Assembly: GCA_036558005.1 (NCBI GenBank)
Contig: DATBGO010000059.1
Location: 1-64,000 of the forward strand
Direction: 5' to 3'
Source: DATBGO01 sp036558005
GTDB lineage: Bacteria; Actinomycetota; Actinomycetes; Streptosporangiales; Streptosporangiaceae
Length of the DNA: 64,000 nucleotides
Shown: positions 21,076 to 29,124 of the stretch, in pieces
Layout of the letters: every line of letters starts with the position of its first letter
Position numbering within the stretch: position 1 is the first letter of the stretch
The notes under the pieces: generated by a model
What the model was told of the DNA's origin: nothing
Databases searched by the model: none
Seen by the model: the letters and a program-made list of their open reading frames with translations, nothing else
Program-made: the position numbers and the translations under genes

Positions 21076-21152
21076 ACTTGAACATTGTCCAAGTATTTAC
21101 TTGCACATTGTTCAAGTCGTCGGTAGCGTACCGGCTTGTACATAGTTCAAGT
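21076..21152. promoter_or_regulatory. Three-copy TetR operator
   Basis: Three near-identical 19-bp imperfect palindromes: ACTTGAACATTGTCCAAGT (21076-21094), ACTTGCACATTGTTCAAGT (21099-21117) and GCTTGTACATAGTTCAAGT (21134-21152). The half-sites ACTTG and CAAGT are conserved in all three, except the first base of the third copy. Start-to-start distances are 23 and 35 bases. The array fills the gap between the divergent TetR and hydrolase genes and stops 7 bases before the hydrolase ribosome-binding site. Confidence 0.85.
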
Positions 21153-21172
21153 CGATGCCAGGAGGGTGCCCT

Positions 21173-22540
21173 ATGTTGTCCGAGTTCGTCCGCGACATGG
21201 CCAGGGAGCTGCGCATTCCCGGCGTTGCCGTCGGGGTATGGGCAGACGGCCAGGAAGACTACGCCTGCGACGGTGTGACCAGCCTGGACAACCCGCTGCC
21301 GGTAGACCGGCACACGCTCTTCGAGGTTGGCTCGGTCACCAAGTCATTCACCGCTACCGCGCTGATGCGCCTGGTCGAGGGGAAGCAGGTCGAGCTGGAC
21401 GCTCCGGTCCGGCGTTATGTTCCAGACCTGCGACTGCAGGACGAGGCGAGCGCGGCCGCGATAACCGTCGGTCAGCTGCTCAACCACAGCGCCGGGCTGG
21501 ACTGGGCGCTGCTGGTCGACACCGGAGCGGGTGACGACGCCCTGGCCGCCTTTGTCGCGAGGCTGCCCGGGCTGAAGCTGATCGGCGCGCCCGGCGCCCG
21601 CGCCTCCTACAGCCAGGCCGGCTATAACCTGGCCGGCCGGGTCATCGAGGCGGTCACCGGGCTGACCTACGAGGACGCCATCACCAGCCTGCTGCTGCGG
21701 CCGCTCGGGCTGGCGGAGAGCTTCTACACCGACAGCGAGGTCATGACCCGCCGGTTCGCCGTCGGCCATAACCCCGGCGACGACGGGAAGCTCACTGTGG
21801 CGCGGCAGTGGCGGCGCTGGCGCAGCAACAACCCGGGCGGCGGGCTGGTGTCATCAGTCACCGACCAGCTGCGCTGGGCCCGGTTCCACCTGGGCGACGG
21901 GCGGGCCGAAGGCGGCCAGCCGATCCTGCCGGCCGGCCTGCTGCAGCAGATGCGGGAGCCGACGATCGCGCTGCACGGCAGCACCCTCGGCGACGCCCTT
22001 GGCATCTGCTGGTTCCTGCGCGTGGTCGACGGCGTGCGCACCGTCGGGCACGGCGGCTCGGCGCACGGCCAGTTCGCCGAGCTGCTCATGGTCCCTGAGC
22101 GGAACCTGGCGGTCGTCTCGGCCGCCAACGCCGGCCCCGACGGGATCCCCTTCAACCAGGCCGTCGTCCGCTGGGTGCTGGAACGCTACCTCGGGGTGAC
22201 GGACCGGGATCCGCAGCCGCTGCCGCACGACCCGGCGCGGGCGAGGGAATACGCCGGCGCCTATGAAAACGGCGCGCTCCGGCTGGTCATCGCCGCCGAT
22301 GACCACGGCATGACCCTGGCGGCCGGGATCAAGCCCGAGATCCGGGCGGCATCGGACACCGAGATGCCCCCGGACTACCCGCCCGCCGGGATCGGGCTGC
22401 TACCCGGAAATGGCGACGAGTACATCCTCACCGAAGGCGGCATGAAGGGCCAGCGCGGCTTCTTCACCCGCGACGACGCGGGCCTGGTCAACGGGCTCGA
22501 ACTGGCCGGCCGGGGCGCGGCCAGGGTCCCCGCCCGGTGA
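21173..22540 (+). CDS. Class C beta-lactamase-like serine hydrolase
   Basis: A 455-residue protein of the beta-lactamase/transpeptidase-like (class C, esterase EstB-like) family. The nucleophile is Ser54 in SVTK (SxxK with Lys57). The second motif is Tyr146-Ser-Gln148, where most relatives have YxN, and the third is the HGGSAHGQ box in place of KTG. A C-terminal domain of about 100 residues follows. There is no signal peptide, so it is probably a cytoplasmic esterase or peptidase, not a resistance enzyme. ATG 21173 sits behind AGGAGGG (21160-21166). Repression by the divergent TetR protein is expected from the three operators directly upstream. Confidence 0.85.
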   Translation: MLSEFVRDMARELRIPGVAVGVWADGQEDYACDGVTSLDNPLPVDRHTLFEVGSVTKSFTATALMRLVEGKQVELDAPVRRYVPDLRLQDEASAAAITVGQLLNHSAGLDWALLVDTGAGDDALAAFVARLPGLKLIGAPGARASYSQAGYNLAGRVIEAVTGLTYEDAITSLLLRPLGLAESFYTDSEVMTRRFAVGHNPGDDGKLTVARQWRRWRSNNPGGGLVSSVTDQLRWARFHLGDGRAEGGQPILPAGLLQQMREPTIALHGSTLGDALGICWFLRVVDGVRTVGHGGSAHGQFAELLMVPERNLAVVSAANAGPDGIPFNQAVVRWVLERYLGVTDRDPQPLPHDPARAREYAGAYENGALRLVIAADDHGMTLAAGIKPEIRAASDTEMPPDYPPAGIGLLPGNGDEYILTEGGMKGQRGFFTRDDAGLVNGLELAGRGAARVPAR

Positions 22541-22549
22541 CCGGCTGCC

Positions 22550-22584
22550 CTGGCGCCGGGCGGTGTCCCGCCGCCCGGCGCCAG
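22550..22584. terminator. Bidirectional hairpin between convergent genes
   Basis: A perfect 14-bp stem (22550-22563 with 22571-22584) with a 7-base loop, 10 bases after the hydrolase stop. It is a typical GC-rich intergenic terminator. Confidence 0.65.
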
Positions 22585-22613
22585 GTAGCCAGCTGACGCC
22601 GCGGCGGGACACG

Positions 22614-22668
22614 TGACGGCCCGCCGGGACACGGCGCTTGTCGCGCCGCGCCGCCCGGCGGGCCGTCA
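22614..22668. terminator. Second hairpin before the peptidase stop
   Basis: A perfect 15-bp stem (22614-22628 with 22654-22668) with a 25-base loop. It ends 15 bases before the stop of the leftward peptidase gene and probably terminates that transcript. Confidence 0.6.
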
Positions 22669-22682
22669 GTGGTCAGGGCCGG

Positions 22683-24485
22683 TTAACCGCCGAAACCGGG
22701 GTTCTTGACCTGGAAGGAAACGGACTGGGTCAGCACCTTGCCGGTGATCGTCACCTTGTACGTGCCGACGTGCAGCCCGGTTGTGTCGATGGTGGCCGTG
22801 ACGCTGCCGTTACCGTCGGGGCCGCTCACCGTGAGCGGTTGCCCGCTGGCGGGAAGCCCGTGACCGGTGAGGGTAGCCGTCACGTTGTCCCAGGTCTGCC
22901 CTGGCACCGTCGACGTCGGGTCGGCGAACGGCGGGCCCGTCACCCCGAACTGCCCCGGCAGCGGCGGGAAGACGCCGAAGCCGTCTTCGATCGTCGTGCC
23001 GTTCGGGGAACGGCCAGGTACGAAGCCGCTCCCGGTGACGGTGACGGACTGGCCGCTGGCCACCTTGCCCGCGGATGCGCTGATGTTGCCCTGCAGCTGG
23101 TTCAGCGCGTCCTGCGCCTGCCGGCTCGGCTGGTCCGGCCCGTGCTGGCGGCCGACCTGCGCAGCCAGGGCGGGCACGAAGTCAGGCGCGAAGATGGTGC
23201 CCCAGCCCGAGGCGAGGTCGTAGCCGGTATCCGTCGCGAAGCCGGTGACGCCGAATGCGGTGTTGGTGAAGCCGGCCGGGACATCGACGATGCCCGCCGC
23301 CGTGCCGCGCGGCCCGATCGCCGCCAGTGCCGGGTTCACCGTGCCCAGGTCGGCACCGCGTACCTGCGTGGCCAGCGCCAGGATGCCCGCGAAGGTGGGC
23401 GACGCCTGCGAGGTGCCGTCATCGGCATCCATCGAGATGTCGGGGTAGGCACGGCCGGTGACGCCGTCCAGCGCCGGGATGCCCTGCTGCCACGACGGCT
23501 TGGCGTAGACGGTGGAGACGCCGGCGCCTTCGGCGTCGGAGTGGTTGTTCGGCGCGACCCACAGCGCGTCCGGCGCGGTCCGCCCGGTCGCGGTGGACAG
23601 GCCAGCGTTGGGGATGGTGCCGCCGACCGCGGTGACCCACGGGCTGTCGACCGGGTGACCGGCGGTGACGCCGATCGGCGGGGTGCACTGACCGGTGTCG
23701 CCGAGGACCGGCGGGTCGGTCGGGCCGCAGTCACCGGATGCGAACATCACCGGGATGTTGTTCGCGGCAGCGTCGAGGAAGGCGGGATCCAGCGAGTGGA
23801 TGGCGGCCTGCTGGCTGGACCCGGGGTTGGTCGGGTCGTTGATGAACGAGTTCTCGCCGTCCCCCAGGCTGACCGAGATGATGTCGGCGAGGTGCTCGTC
23901 GGCGATCATCTTGATGGCCTGGGCTACCTCCGGCCAGCCCTGGACGCCGATGGTCTCGGGCACCGGCGGGTGGACGAAGATGATCTTCGCGAAGGGCGCC
24001 ATCGAGTGGATCGCCTCCGCGTCGAGCCGGTCTTCGCCCGTGCTGCACTCAATCTGGCAGACCGCGTTCGGGTCGGCCGGCGCCGGGAGCGCCATGTCGG
24101 TGATGTCGGCGTCCGGCAGGCTCATCGCCGCGTCGTAGGACGCCATTGACTGCCCGAGGCCCGGGTCGGGGTTGGTGACCACGTACGCCACGGTCACGCC
24201 CGCGCCGTCGATCCCTTTCTTCCATAGGTCGTTGAGGCCGTAGTCGAGGATGTCCGCCGCGGCGGTCGGGTCGGGGAAACGCTGCCGGAGTGACTGACCG
24301 GCCGCGATCTTCGCCTCGATCGCGTTGAACGTCGCTGTCGTCGCCGCGATGCGTACCGCGGGTGGCGGGACGCCCGGGTCCTGGCCGGGCGGTGCCGCAC
24401 CGCTTGCCAGCGCCGGGTTCGCGAGCAGCGGGCTGGCAAGGAGCACGCTGGCCACGCCAGCAATGAGTAGGGGTCTAGCGACCAT
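22683..24485 (-). CDS. Secreted S53 (sedolisin-like) peptidase with C-terminal Ig-like domain
   Basis: A 600-residue secreted serine-carboxyl peptidase. A signal peptide covers about residues 1-28. Catalytic residues fit family S53: Glu151 and Asp155 in EDRLD, oxyanion Asp252 in ASGDCG, and Ser359 in GTSQASP. The GYDLASGWG segment near residue 430 is the usual site next to the calcium-binding region. From about 480 an IPT/Ig-like domain (GQSVTVTGSGFVPG) follows. The usual pro-kumamolisin activation domain of 150 or more residues is absent; only about 60 residues precede the catalytic fold. ATG 24485 has GGAGG 7 bases upstream. It should act outside the cell, best at acid pH by family habit. 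Confidence 0.85.
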   Translation of the reverse strand: MVARPLLIAGVASVLLASPLLANPALASGAAPPGQDPGVPPPAVRIAATTATFNAIEAKIAAGQSLRQRFPDPTAAADILDYGLNDLWKKGIDGAGVTVAYVVTNPDPGLGQSMASYDAAMSLPDADITDMALPAPADPNAVCQIECSTGEDRLDAEAIHSMAPFAKIIFVHPPVPETIGVQGWPEVAQAIKMIADEHLADIISVSLGDGENSFINDPTNPGSSQQAAIHSLDPAFLDAAANNIPVMFASGDCGPTDPPVLGDTGQCTPPIGVTAGHPVDSPWVTAVGGTIPNAGLSTATGRTAPDALWVAPNNHSDAEGAGVSTVYAKPSWQQGIPALDGVTGRAYPDISMDADDGTSQASPTFAGILALATQVRGADLGTVNPALAAIGPRGTAAGIVDVPAGFTNTAFGVTGFATDTGYDLASGWGTIFAPDFVPALAAQVGRQHGPDQPSRQAQDALNQLQGNISASAGKVASGQSVTVTGSGFVPGRSPNGTTIEDGFGVFPPLPGQFGVTGPPFADPTSTVPGQTWDNVTATLTGHGLPASGQPLTVSGPDGNGSVTATIDTTGLHVGTYKVTITGKVLTQSVSFQVKNPGFGG

Positions 24486-24814
24486 GTGACAGCCTCCGAG
24501 AGAAGAGCGGCCTACCTGCGGCTTTTGCCATTGATCATCTGGTAAGCCACCAAATACGCTAAATGAACCCGCAGATCCCCTACAAGCCCCGGGGCCCCAC
24601 TGGTTCGCCAAAACATGCCGATGAGAGTGATAACAGTGCGCACCGTGCGGGACCTGGTACAGCCGGTGTTCCCCGGCGGAGGCCCGCACGGGGCCCGCCA
24701 CCGCCGATGACAGCGGCATGACAGCGCGCTGAGACAGCCGCCTGCTGTACTGACCCGGCTATCGCCTGGGCCGAGGGCGATGCCGCTGACCAGCTGACGG
24801 TTAGGAGCGATCAC
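24486..24814. other. Divergent promoter region
   Basis: About 330 bases between the leftward peptidase gene and the rightward secreted-protein gene. It must hold both promoters. I see no strong -35/-10 pair, no extended inverted repeat and no open frame with codon bias. Confidence 0.4.
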
Positions 24815-25357
24815 ATGATGACTGTCCTGAGCTGCCTGTCATTCCGGAGAGCGCCGAGACGGGGGCCTAGCCGGCCAGGCAGACAGGTACTCCTCTCCCT
24901 CGCGGCCCTGATCATGGCGGCCAGCGGGCTCGTCTCCGCCGCGCCCTCAGCGAGCGCGCTGCCGACCGCCACCATCAGCCGCTCGATATTCCTGGCCGCT
25001 AGCTCAAACGGCTTCGCGAGCGTCCCCGGAGCGCCGAATGGCATGGTCGGCCGCCGCTCGATATTCCTCGCTGCGGGCAAGTACACCTGGGGTTACAACA
25101 TCAGCAACCCCAGCCTCGGCGGCGACAGCAATGAACGCGTCATCACCCTGGCCCGGGCCACGTACCAGTGGGATTGCGGGATCCAGGGAACGGGGGCATC
25201 CTACCCCGCCATAAATTACCTGACCTTCTGCGAGCTATTCCCGGAGGTCCCCAACCCGAAGCCGGTCTTCATTCCGGCTCAGGCAAATATGGATGACCGC
25301 CTTGCGCTGCCAAGCGGAACATGGACCTGGCAGAGTTTCCTGATACCCGACTTCTGA
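24815..25357 (+). CDS. Unknown secreted protein with a repeated RSIFLAA motif
   Basis: A 180-residue protein with a basic N-terminus, a hydrophobic segment (residues 24-44) and a likely signal-peptidase site after SASA, so it is probably secreted. The mature part has two cysteines (near WDCG and FCEL) that could form a disulfide. The heptad RSIFLAA appears twice, about 25 residues apart, and the repeat is also seen in the DNA (CGCTCGATATTCCT). The rest is beta-rich with several Tyr and Trp. I do not recognise the family. Start ATG 24815 follows AGGAG. The neighbouring peptidase is divergent, so a shared role is only a guess. Confidence 0.7.
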   Translation: MMTVLSCLSFRRAPRRGPSRPGRQVLLSLAALIMAASGLVSAAPSASALPTATISRSIFLAASSNGFASVPGAPNGMVGRRSIFLAAGKYTWGYNISNPSLGGDSNERVITLARATYQWDCGIQGTGASYPAINYLTFCELFPEVPNPKPVFIPAQANMDDRLALPSGTWTWQSFLIPDF

Positions 25358-25377
25358 GCCCCCGGCGGCAGCGGTTC

Positions 25378-26235
25378 TCACCGGCCCCCGACAGCCTCGG
25401 CGCGGCGGCCCGGCAGGCCGGCCAGGCCGCGTCGCTGCCGGCCCGTCTCATACAGCAGCACTGCCGCCGCGCCCGCCGCGTTGAGTGAGCTGGCCGCGCC
25501 CGTGATCGGGATGCGCGCGATCACGTCACAGTCCTGCCGCCAGGCCGCGCTGAGCCCGGTCGTCTCGTTCCCGATGACGAGCACGACCGGTCCCGTCAGC
25601 GCGACACCGGCGATGTCCGCATCGCCCTTCTCGTCGGTTCCGATGATCGTGGCGGCCGCGGCCCGGGCCCAGCCGGTCACGTCCGCGTGGCTGGCGGCCC
25701 GGACCACGGGGACGGCGAGCAGCGATCCGGTGGAGGCGCGGACCGACTTCGGGTCGTAAGGGTCGGCGGCATGCCCGGTCACGATCAGCCCGTCCGCGCC
25801 GAAGGCGTCGGCCGACCGGATCAGCGTGCCGATGTTGCCCGGGCTGGCGGGCCGGTCGAACGCCACGGCGAGCAGGTCCCGGCTGCGCGGGATGCGGGAG
25901 AGGTCGTCGGGCGGGATCGCGGCGACGGCAACCATCTCGGGTACGCCGCCGTCCTTCTCGCCGAGCTCCGCCAGCAGGTCCGGTGCCATGGCGACCCGGC
26001 GCGCCCCGGATGCCGCCAGCATGTCCCTGGCCCACCGCGACAACGGCCTGCTCGCGTCGTAGATCATCGCGCGGACCGGCCAGCCGTGCTCGACCGCGAG
26101 CGTGATGGGGCGGACGCCCTGGACGATGAACTCCCCCGCGCGCTGCCGCTTGACCCGGTTGGACAGCAGCGCCCGCCATTGCTGGAATGCCGCGTTCCGC
26201 GTCGTCACCCGCGGCACGGGCGGTTCTGCTGCCAT
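25378..26235 (-). CDS. TrmH/SpoU-family RNA 2'-O-methyltransferase
   Basis: A 285-residue SPOUT-class methyltransferase that would add a 2'-O-methyl group to tRNA or rRNA using S-adenosylmethionine. The C-terminal knot domain carries the three SpoU motifs: an early NIGTLIRSADAFGADG (motif 1), VLVIGNETTGLS (motif 2) and IPITGAASSLNAAGAAAVLL (motif 3). An N-terminal substrate-binding region (residues 10-100) includes EFIVQGVRP. The target nucleotide cannot be inferred. It stands alone, converging with the secreted-protein gene 20 bases away. Confidence 0.88.
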   Translation of the reverse strand: MAAEPPVPRVTTRNAAFQQWRALLSNRVKRQRAGEFIVQGVRPITLAVEHGWPVRAMIYDASRPLSRWARDMLAASGARRVAMAPDLLAELGEKDGGVPEMVAVAAIPPDDLSRIPRSRDLLAVAFDRPASPGNIGTLIRSADAFGADGLIVTGHAADPYDPKSVRASTGSLLAVPVVRAASHADVTGWARAAAATIIGTDEKGDADIAGVALTGPVVLVIGNETTGLSAAWRQDCDVIARIPITGAASSLNAAGAAAVLLYETGRQRRGLAGLPGRRAEAVGGR

Positions 26236-26285
26236 GCCGACGAGCCTACGGCCACCAGTCAGGCCACCCGCTCAGCCAGGCTGGG

Positions 26286-26846
26286 TCAGGGGACTGGCGC
26301 CGGCAGGCCGGCCGTCAGCTCGCACTCACTGCGCTCCAGCTGGACGCGGACGGTAGCGCAGTCGGGGCCGTGGCCGGTGCGAGCGCCGGGCCAGTGGCTG
26401 GCGATCATCGCCAGCACCCGGCGGTTGCCGTGCTGGACCTCCATGGTTACCGAGTTCACGCCGCGCGCCTGGGCAGCGCTGATCAGCGAGCGGGTGAGCG
26501 CGGCGCCGACCCCGTGCCCCTGCCAGGCATCGGCGACGACCACGCCGATCTCGGTCGTCGGGAATCCGCCGTCGCCCGCCCCGTCCACCGCTATGGCGTG
26601 CCCGACGATGGTCCCCCCGCACCTGGCGACCAGCGCGTGGACGCCGCACCGGGCAGCCCCGTCAGCGCCGGCGCCTCCGGACAGGTAGCGAAGCATGGCA
26701 GCCGTCGGCGTGACAGCGGCGAAGAACCTCCGGTAGCGGGTGCGGACCGAGAGCCCGGCGAAGAACTCGCGGAGCGCGGCCAGGTCCCCGGGGTCGGCCG
26801 GGTCCGCTGGCCGGACCGTCACCGGGACAGCCTGAGTTCGGTCCAC
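26286..26846 (-). CDS. GNAT-family N-acetyltransferase
   Basis: A 186-residue acetyltransferase of the GNAT superfamily. It opens with a typical VRPADPADPGDLAALREFF helix and FAGLSVRTRYRRFF, as in the acetyl-CoA-synthetase-regulating and stress-type GNATs, and the acetyl-CoA loop is AWQGHGVGAALT near residue 125. GTG 26846 is chosen by homology to the usual start; a TTG at 26882 in the same frame would add 12 residues. No ribosome-binding site decides this. The substrate is unknown. It is divergent from the HxlR regulator with a short gap and may be regulated by it. Confidence 0.75.
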   Translation of the reverse strand: MDRTQAVPVTVRPADPADPGDLAALREFFAGLSVRTRYRRFFAAVTPTAAMLRYLSGGAGADGAARCGVHALVARCGGTIVGHAIAVDGAGDGGFPTTEIGVVVADAWQGHGVGAALTRSLISAAQARGVNSVTMEVQHGNRRVLAMIASHWPGARTGHGPDCATVRVQLERSECELTAGLPAPVP

Positions 26847-26901
26847 AGACCCAGAGTCCCGCCTGATTGCTGAGTCTGTCAAATAGATTTAGCATGGGCG
26901 G

Positions 26902-27378
26902 GTGGGACGATCACCGATGCTGGACTACGACGCCGCCAACTGCGCGATCGGCGCGGCCGTGGCGGTCATCGGCGAGCGGCCGACCTTCCTGGTGCTGCGC
27001 GAGGCGTTCACCGGCGTGCGCCGCTTCGATGACATGCAGCGCCGCACCGGGATGCCCCGGCAGGTGCTCGCCACCCGGCTGGCCCGCCTGGTCAGCGAGG
27101 GACTACTGCGCAAGGTCCCGTACCGGGCGAGCGGCCAGCGCACCCGGCACGAGTACCGGCTCACCGAGAAGGGCCTGGACCTCTATCCCGTGCTGGTGGC
27201 GCTGATGCACTGGGGGGACCAGCACGCGGCGGACCCGGCCGGGCCGCAGATCCTGCTCCGGCACCGGGACTGCGGCGAGGCGGTGCGACTGCAGCTGACC
27301 TGCCGCGCCGGGCACGCGCTGGAGTCAGCCCGCGAAGTGAACCCGGTACCAGGCCCGGGCGCCCGCAAGATCGCCTGA
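26902..27378 (+). CDS. HxlR-family transcription regulator
   Basis: A 158-residue winged-helix protein of the HxlR family. The core runs from residue 8 to 100: NCAIGAAVAVIGERPTFLVL, RFDDMQRRTGMPRQVLATRL and a wing ending in EYRLTEKGLDLYPVL. A C-terminal tail has two cysteines (HRDCGEAV and LTCRAGH) that resemble a small metal- or redox-sensing element. GTG 26902 is the longest plausible start; ATG 26917 is an alternative. It is divergent from the GNAT gene, a common arrangement for regulator and target. Confidence 0.82.
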   Translation: MGRSPMLDYDAANCAIGAAVAVIGERPTFLVLREAFTGVRRFDDMQRRTGMPRQVLATRLARLVSEGLLRKVPYRASGQRTRHEYRLTEKGLDLYPVLVALMHWGDQHAADPAGPQILLRHRDCGEAVRLQLTCRAGHALESAREVNPVPGPGARKIA

Positions 27379-27440
27379 CAGCACGCCACCGCGAGGAGCC
27401 GACAGGCCACGGCCGGAACGCGATCCGGTGCCGGCTCGGG

Positions 27441-27638
27441 TCAGACGGCCGATCGTGCCGCCGGGGCCTGCGATGGCGGCTGCCGAGCAGGCAGGCCGTC
27501 GGCCGGCATCCGGAAGTGGTGGCCAGCCACGCAGTGCAGCACGATGTGATCGACCGGGCCGTCCGTGCTCGGCAGGCAGAAGCGCCCGGTGATCTCGGCC
27601 GGAACGCCGCAGTCAGGGCACGATACGAACGTCTGCAT
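27441..27638 (-). CDS. Small zinc-ribbon-like protein
   Basis: A 65-residue protein that opens with FVSCPDCGVPAEI and continues to RFCLPSTDGP and LHCVAGHHF. The cysteine and histidine pattern (CxxC, then C, then CxxGHH) suggests one bound zinc. I recall very similar short proteins in Streptosporangiales genomes. ATG 27638 is preceded by AGGAGG and lies inside the last 26 bases of the aminotransferase gene, so translation is probably coupled. It is the third gene of the methyltransferase / aminotransferase operon and may be an adaptor for it. Confidence 0.7.
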   Translation of the reverse strand: MQTFVSCPDCGVPAEITGRFCLPSTDGPVDHIVLHCVAGHHFRMPADGLPARQPPSQAPAARSAV

Positions 27639-29124
27639 GGGTTACCTCCTGCTGCGTGCTGCCAGACGAAGCGCGGTGGTCACCGCGCTGACGGGGGCGG
27701 AACCGGTACCAGGGCGGCGCGGGCGCGCGGTTGGGCGCGGCGATGGCAGCCACCGCCGCTACCGCCTGGTCGACCTCGTCCGGGGTGTTGTACAGGTAGA
27801 AGCTCAGGCGGCAGCTGGCCGGCGGGCTGAGCCCGAGCGCGTGATGGGCGAGCGTCGCGCAGTGACAGCCCGCGCGTGCCTCCACCCCGGCCCGGTCCAG
27901 GGCCTCGGCCACGCTGACGGGATCGCGGCCGGCCAGGTTGAACGCGACCAGGGACGTGCGCCGCGCCGCGTCACGTGGGCCGTAGATCGTGATCCCGCCG
28001 ATGCCGCTTAGCCCGTTCAGCGCCCTGCCCGTCAGCTGCTGATTCCAGCAGGAGATGCGGTCCATCGCGGCGCGAACGGCGGCGGGCACAAGCGGCCTGG
28101 CGGTCCGGTAATAGGCCGGCCTGTCCGGGGTCAGCGCCAGGTCCAGCAGGAGGCGCAGGGCCTGCGCGGAGACGATCGCGCCGAGGATGTTGGGCGTGCC
28201 GGCCGCGTACTTCCATGGCAGCGCGTTGTACTCGACCTGCCACGGGAACACCCGGCCCTCGGCGATCATGTCGCCGCCGTACAGGAACGGCAGCGAGGCC
28301 GCCAGCAGGTGCTCCCTGGCGTACAGCACGCCGATCCCGAACGGCGCCAGCATCTTGTGGAAGGAGAACGCCAGGTAGTCGACGCCCAGGGCCTGCACGT
28401 CGACGAACGACCCGGGAACCAGCTGGGCGGCGTCGACCAGCAGGTAGGAGCGCCGCTCACCGCTGGGCTGCGGGTAGCCGCTCGCGTCCGCCAGCGCCCG
28501 CACGGCCGCCAGCGGGGTGCGGGAGCCCAGGAAGTTCGACGCGCCGGTGCAGCACACCAGCTTGGTGCGGGCGTCGATCAGCGATGCGAGGTGGTCCAGG
28601 TCCAGCTCGCCGGTGACGGGATCGAACCGCGCCAGCCGGTATTCCGCCCGCCGCCCCAGCCGGGGCAGGATCTCCCGGCAGAGCGCATACCAGGGGACGT
28701 AGTTGGAGTTGTGCTCCATCAGCGTCGTGACGACGTTGTCGCCGTCGCGGAACTCGGTGAGCAGCGAGTACATCACCGCGTTGATCGCCTCCGTGGTGTT
28801 CCGGTACAGCGCGATGCAGGCCGGGCCCGGCGCGCCGAGGAACTGGGCGATCGTCTGGTAGGACTCCTCGAACTGCGCGGTCATCGCCTTGGAGGCGGCG
28901 GACTGGCCGCGGTGGACGTTCTCGTAGCCGGGCGCGAGCGACTGGTAGAGCTCCAGCAGCTCGCGTGGCGGCTGGGTGCTGGCCGCGTTGTTCGTGACGA
29001 TCCGGCCGAGCCGCGGGAACGTGAAGTGCCCGCGGATCGCGCGGACGTCCACCGGGCCAGGGCCCGCCGTGATCGCTCGCCCGGGCCCCCGGCGGGGCCC
29101 GCCGGGGGCGGCCGCGGTGATCAC
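27613..29124 (-). CDS. Class V aminotransferase, cysteine desulfurase-like
   Basis: A 503-residue PLP enzyme of the SufS/CsdA-like class V group. PLP lysine is in AFSFHKMLAPFG, the phosphate-binding region is around RNTTEAINAVM, and the C-terminal active loop reads RAGCHCATLAH, so the desulfurase cysteine position is filled. The length exceeds SufS (about 410) because of N-terminal and C-terminal additions of 40-50 residues. GTG 29124 overlaps the upstream methyltransferase stop as GTGA with AAGGAG ahead of it, indicating coupling. The last 26 bases overlap the zinc-ribbon gene. Sulfur removal from cysteine or a related substrate is likely, with the methyltransferase perhaps acting on the product. 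Confidence 0.82.
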   Translation of the reverse strand: MITAAAPGGPRRGPGRAITAGPGPVDVRAIRGHFTFPRLGRIVTNNAASTQPPRELLELYQSLAPGYENVHRGQSAASKAMTAQFEESYQTIAQFLGAPGPACIALYRNTTEAINAVMYSLLTEFRDGDNVVTTLMEHNSNYVPWYALCREILPRLGRRAEYRLARFDPVTGELDLDHLASLIDARTKLVCCTGASNFLGSRTPLAAVRALADASGYPQPSGERRSYLLVDAAQLVPGSFVDVQALGVDYLAFSFHKMLAPFGIGVLYAREHLLAASLPFLYGGDMIAEGRVFPWQVEYNALPWKYAAGTPNILGAIVSAQALRLLLDLALTPDRPAYYRTARPLVPAAVRAAMDRISCWNQQLTGRALNGLSGIGGITIYGPRDAARRTSLVAFNLAGRDPVSVAEALDRAGVEARAGCHCATLAHHALGLSPPASCRLSFYLYNTPDEVDQAVAAVAAIAAPNRAPAPPWYRFRPRQRGDHRASSGSTQQEVTHADVRIVP

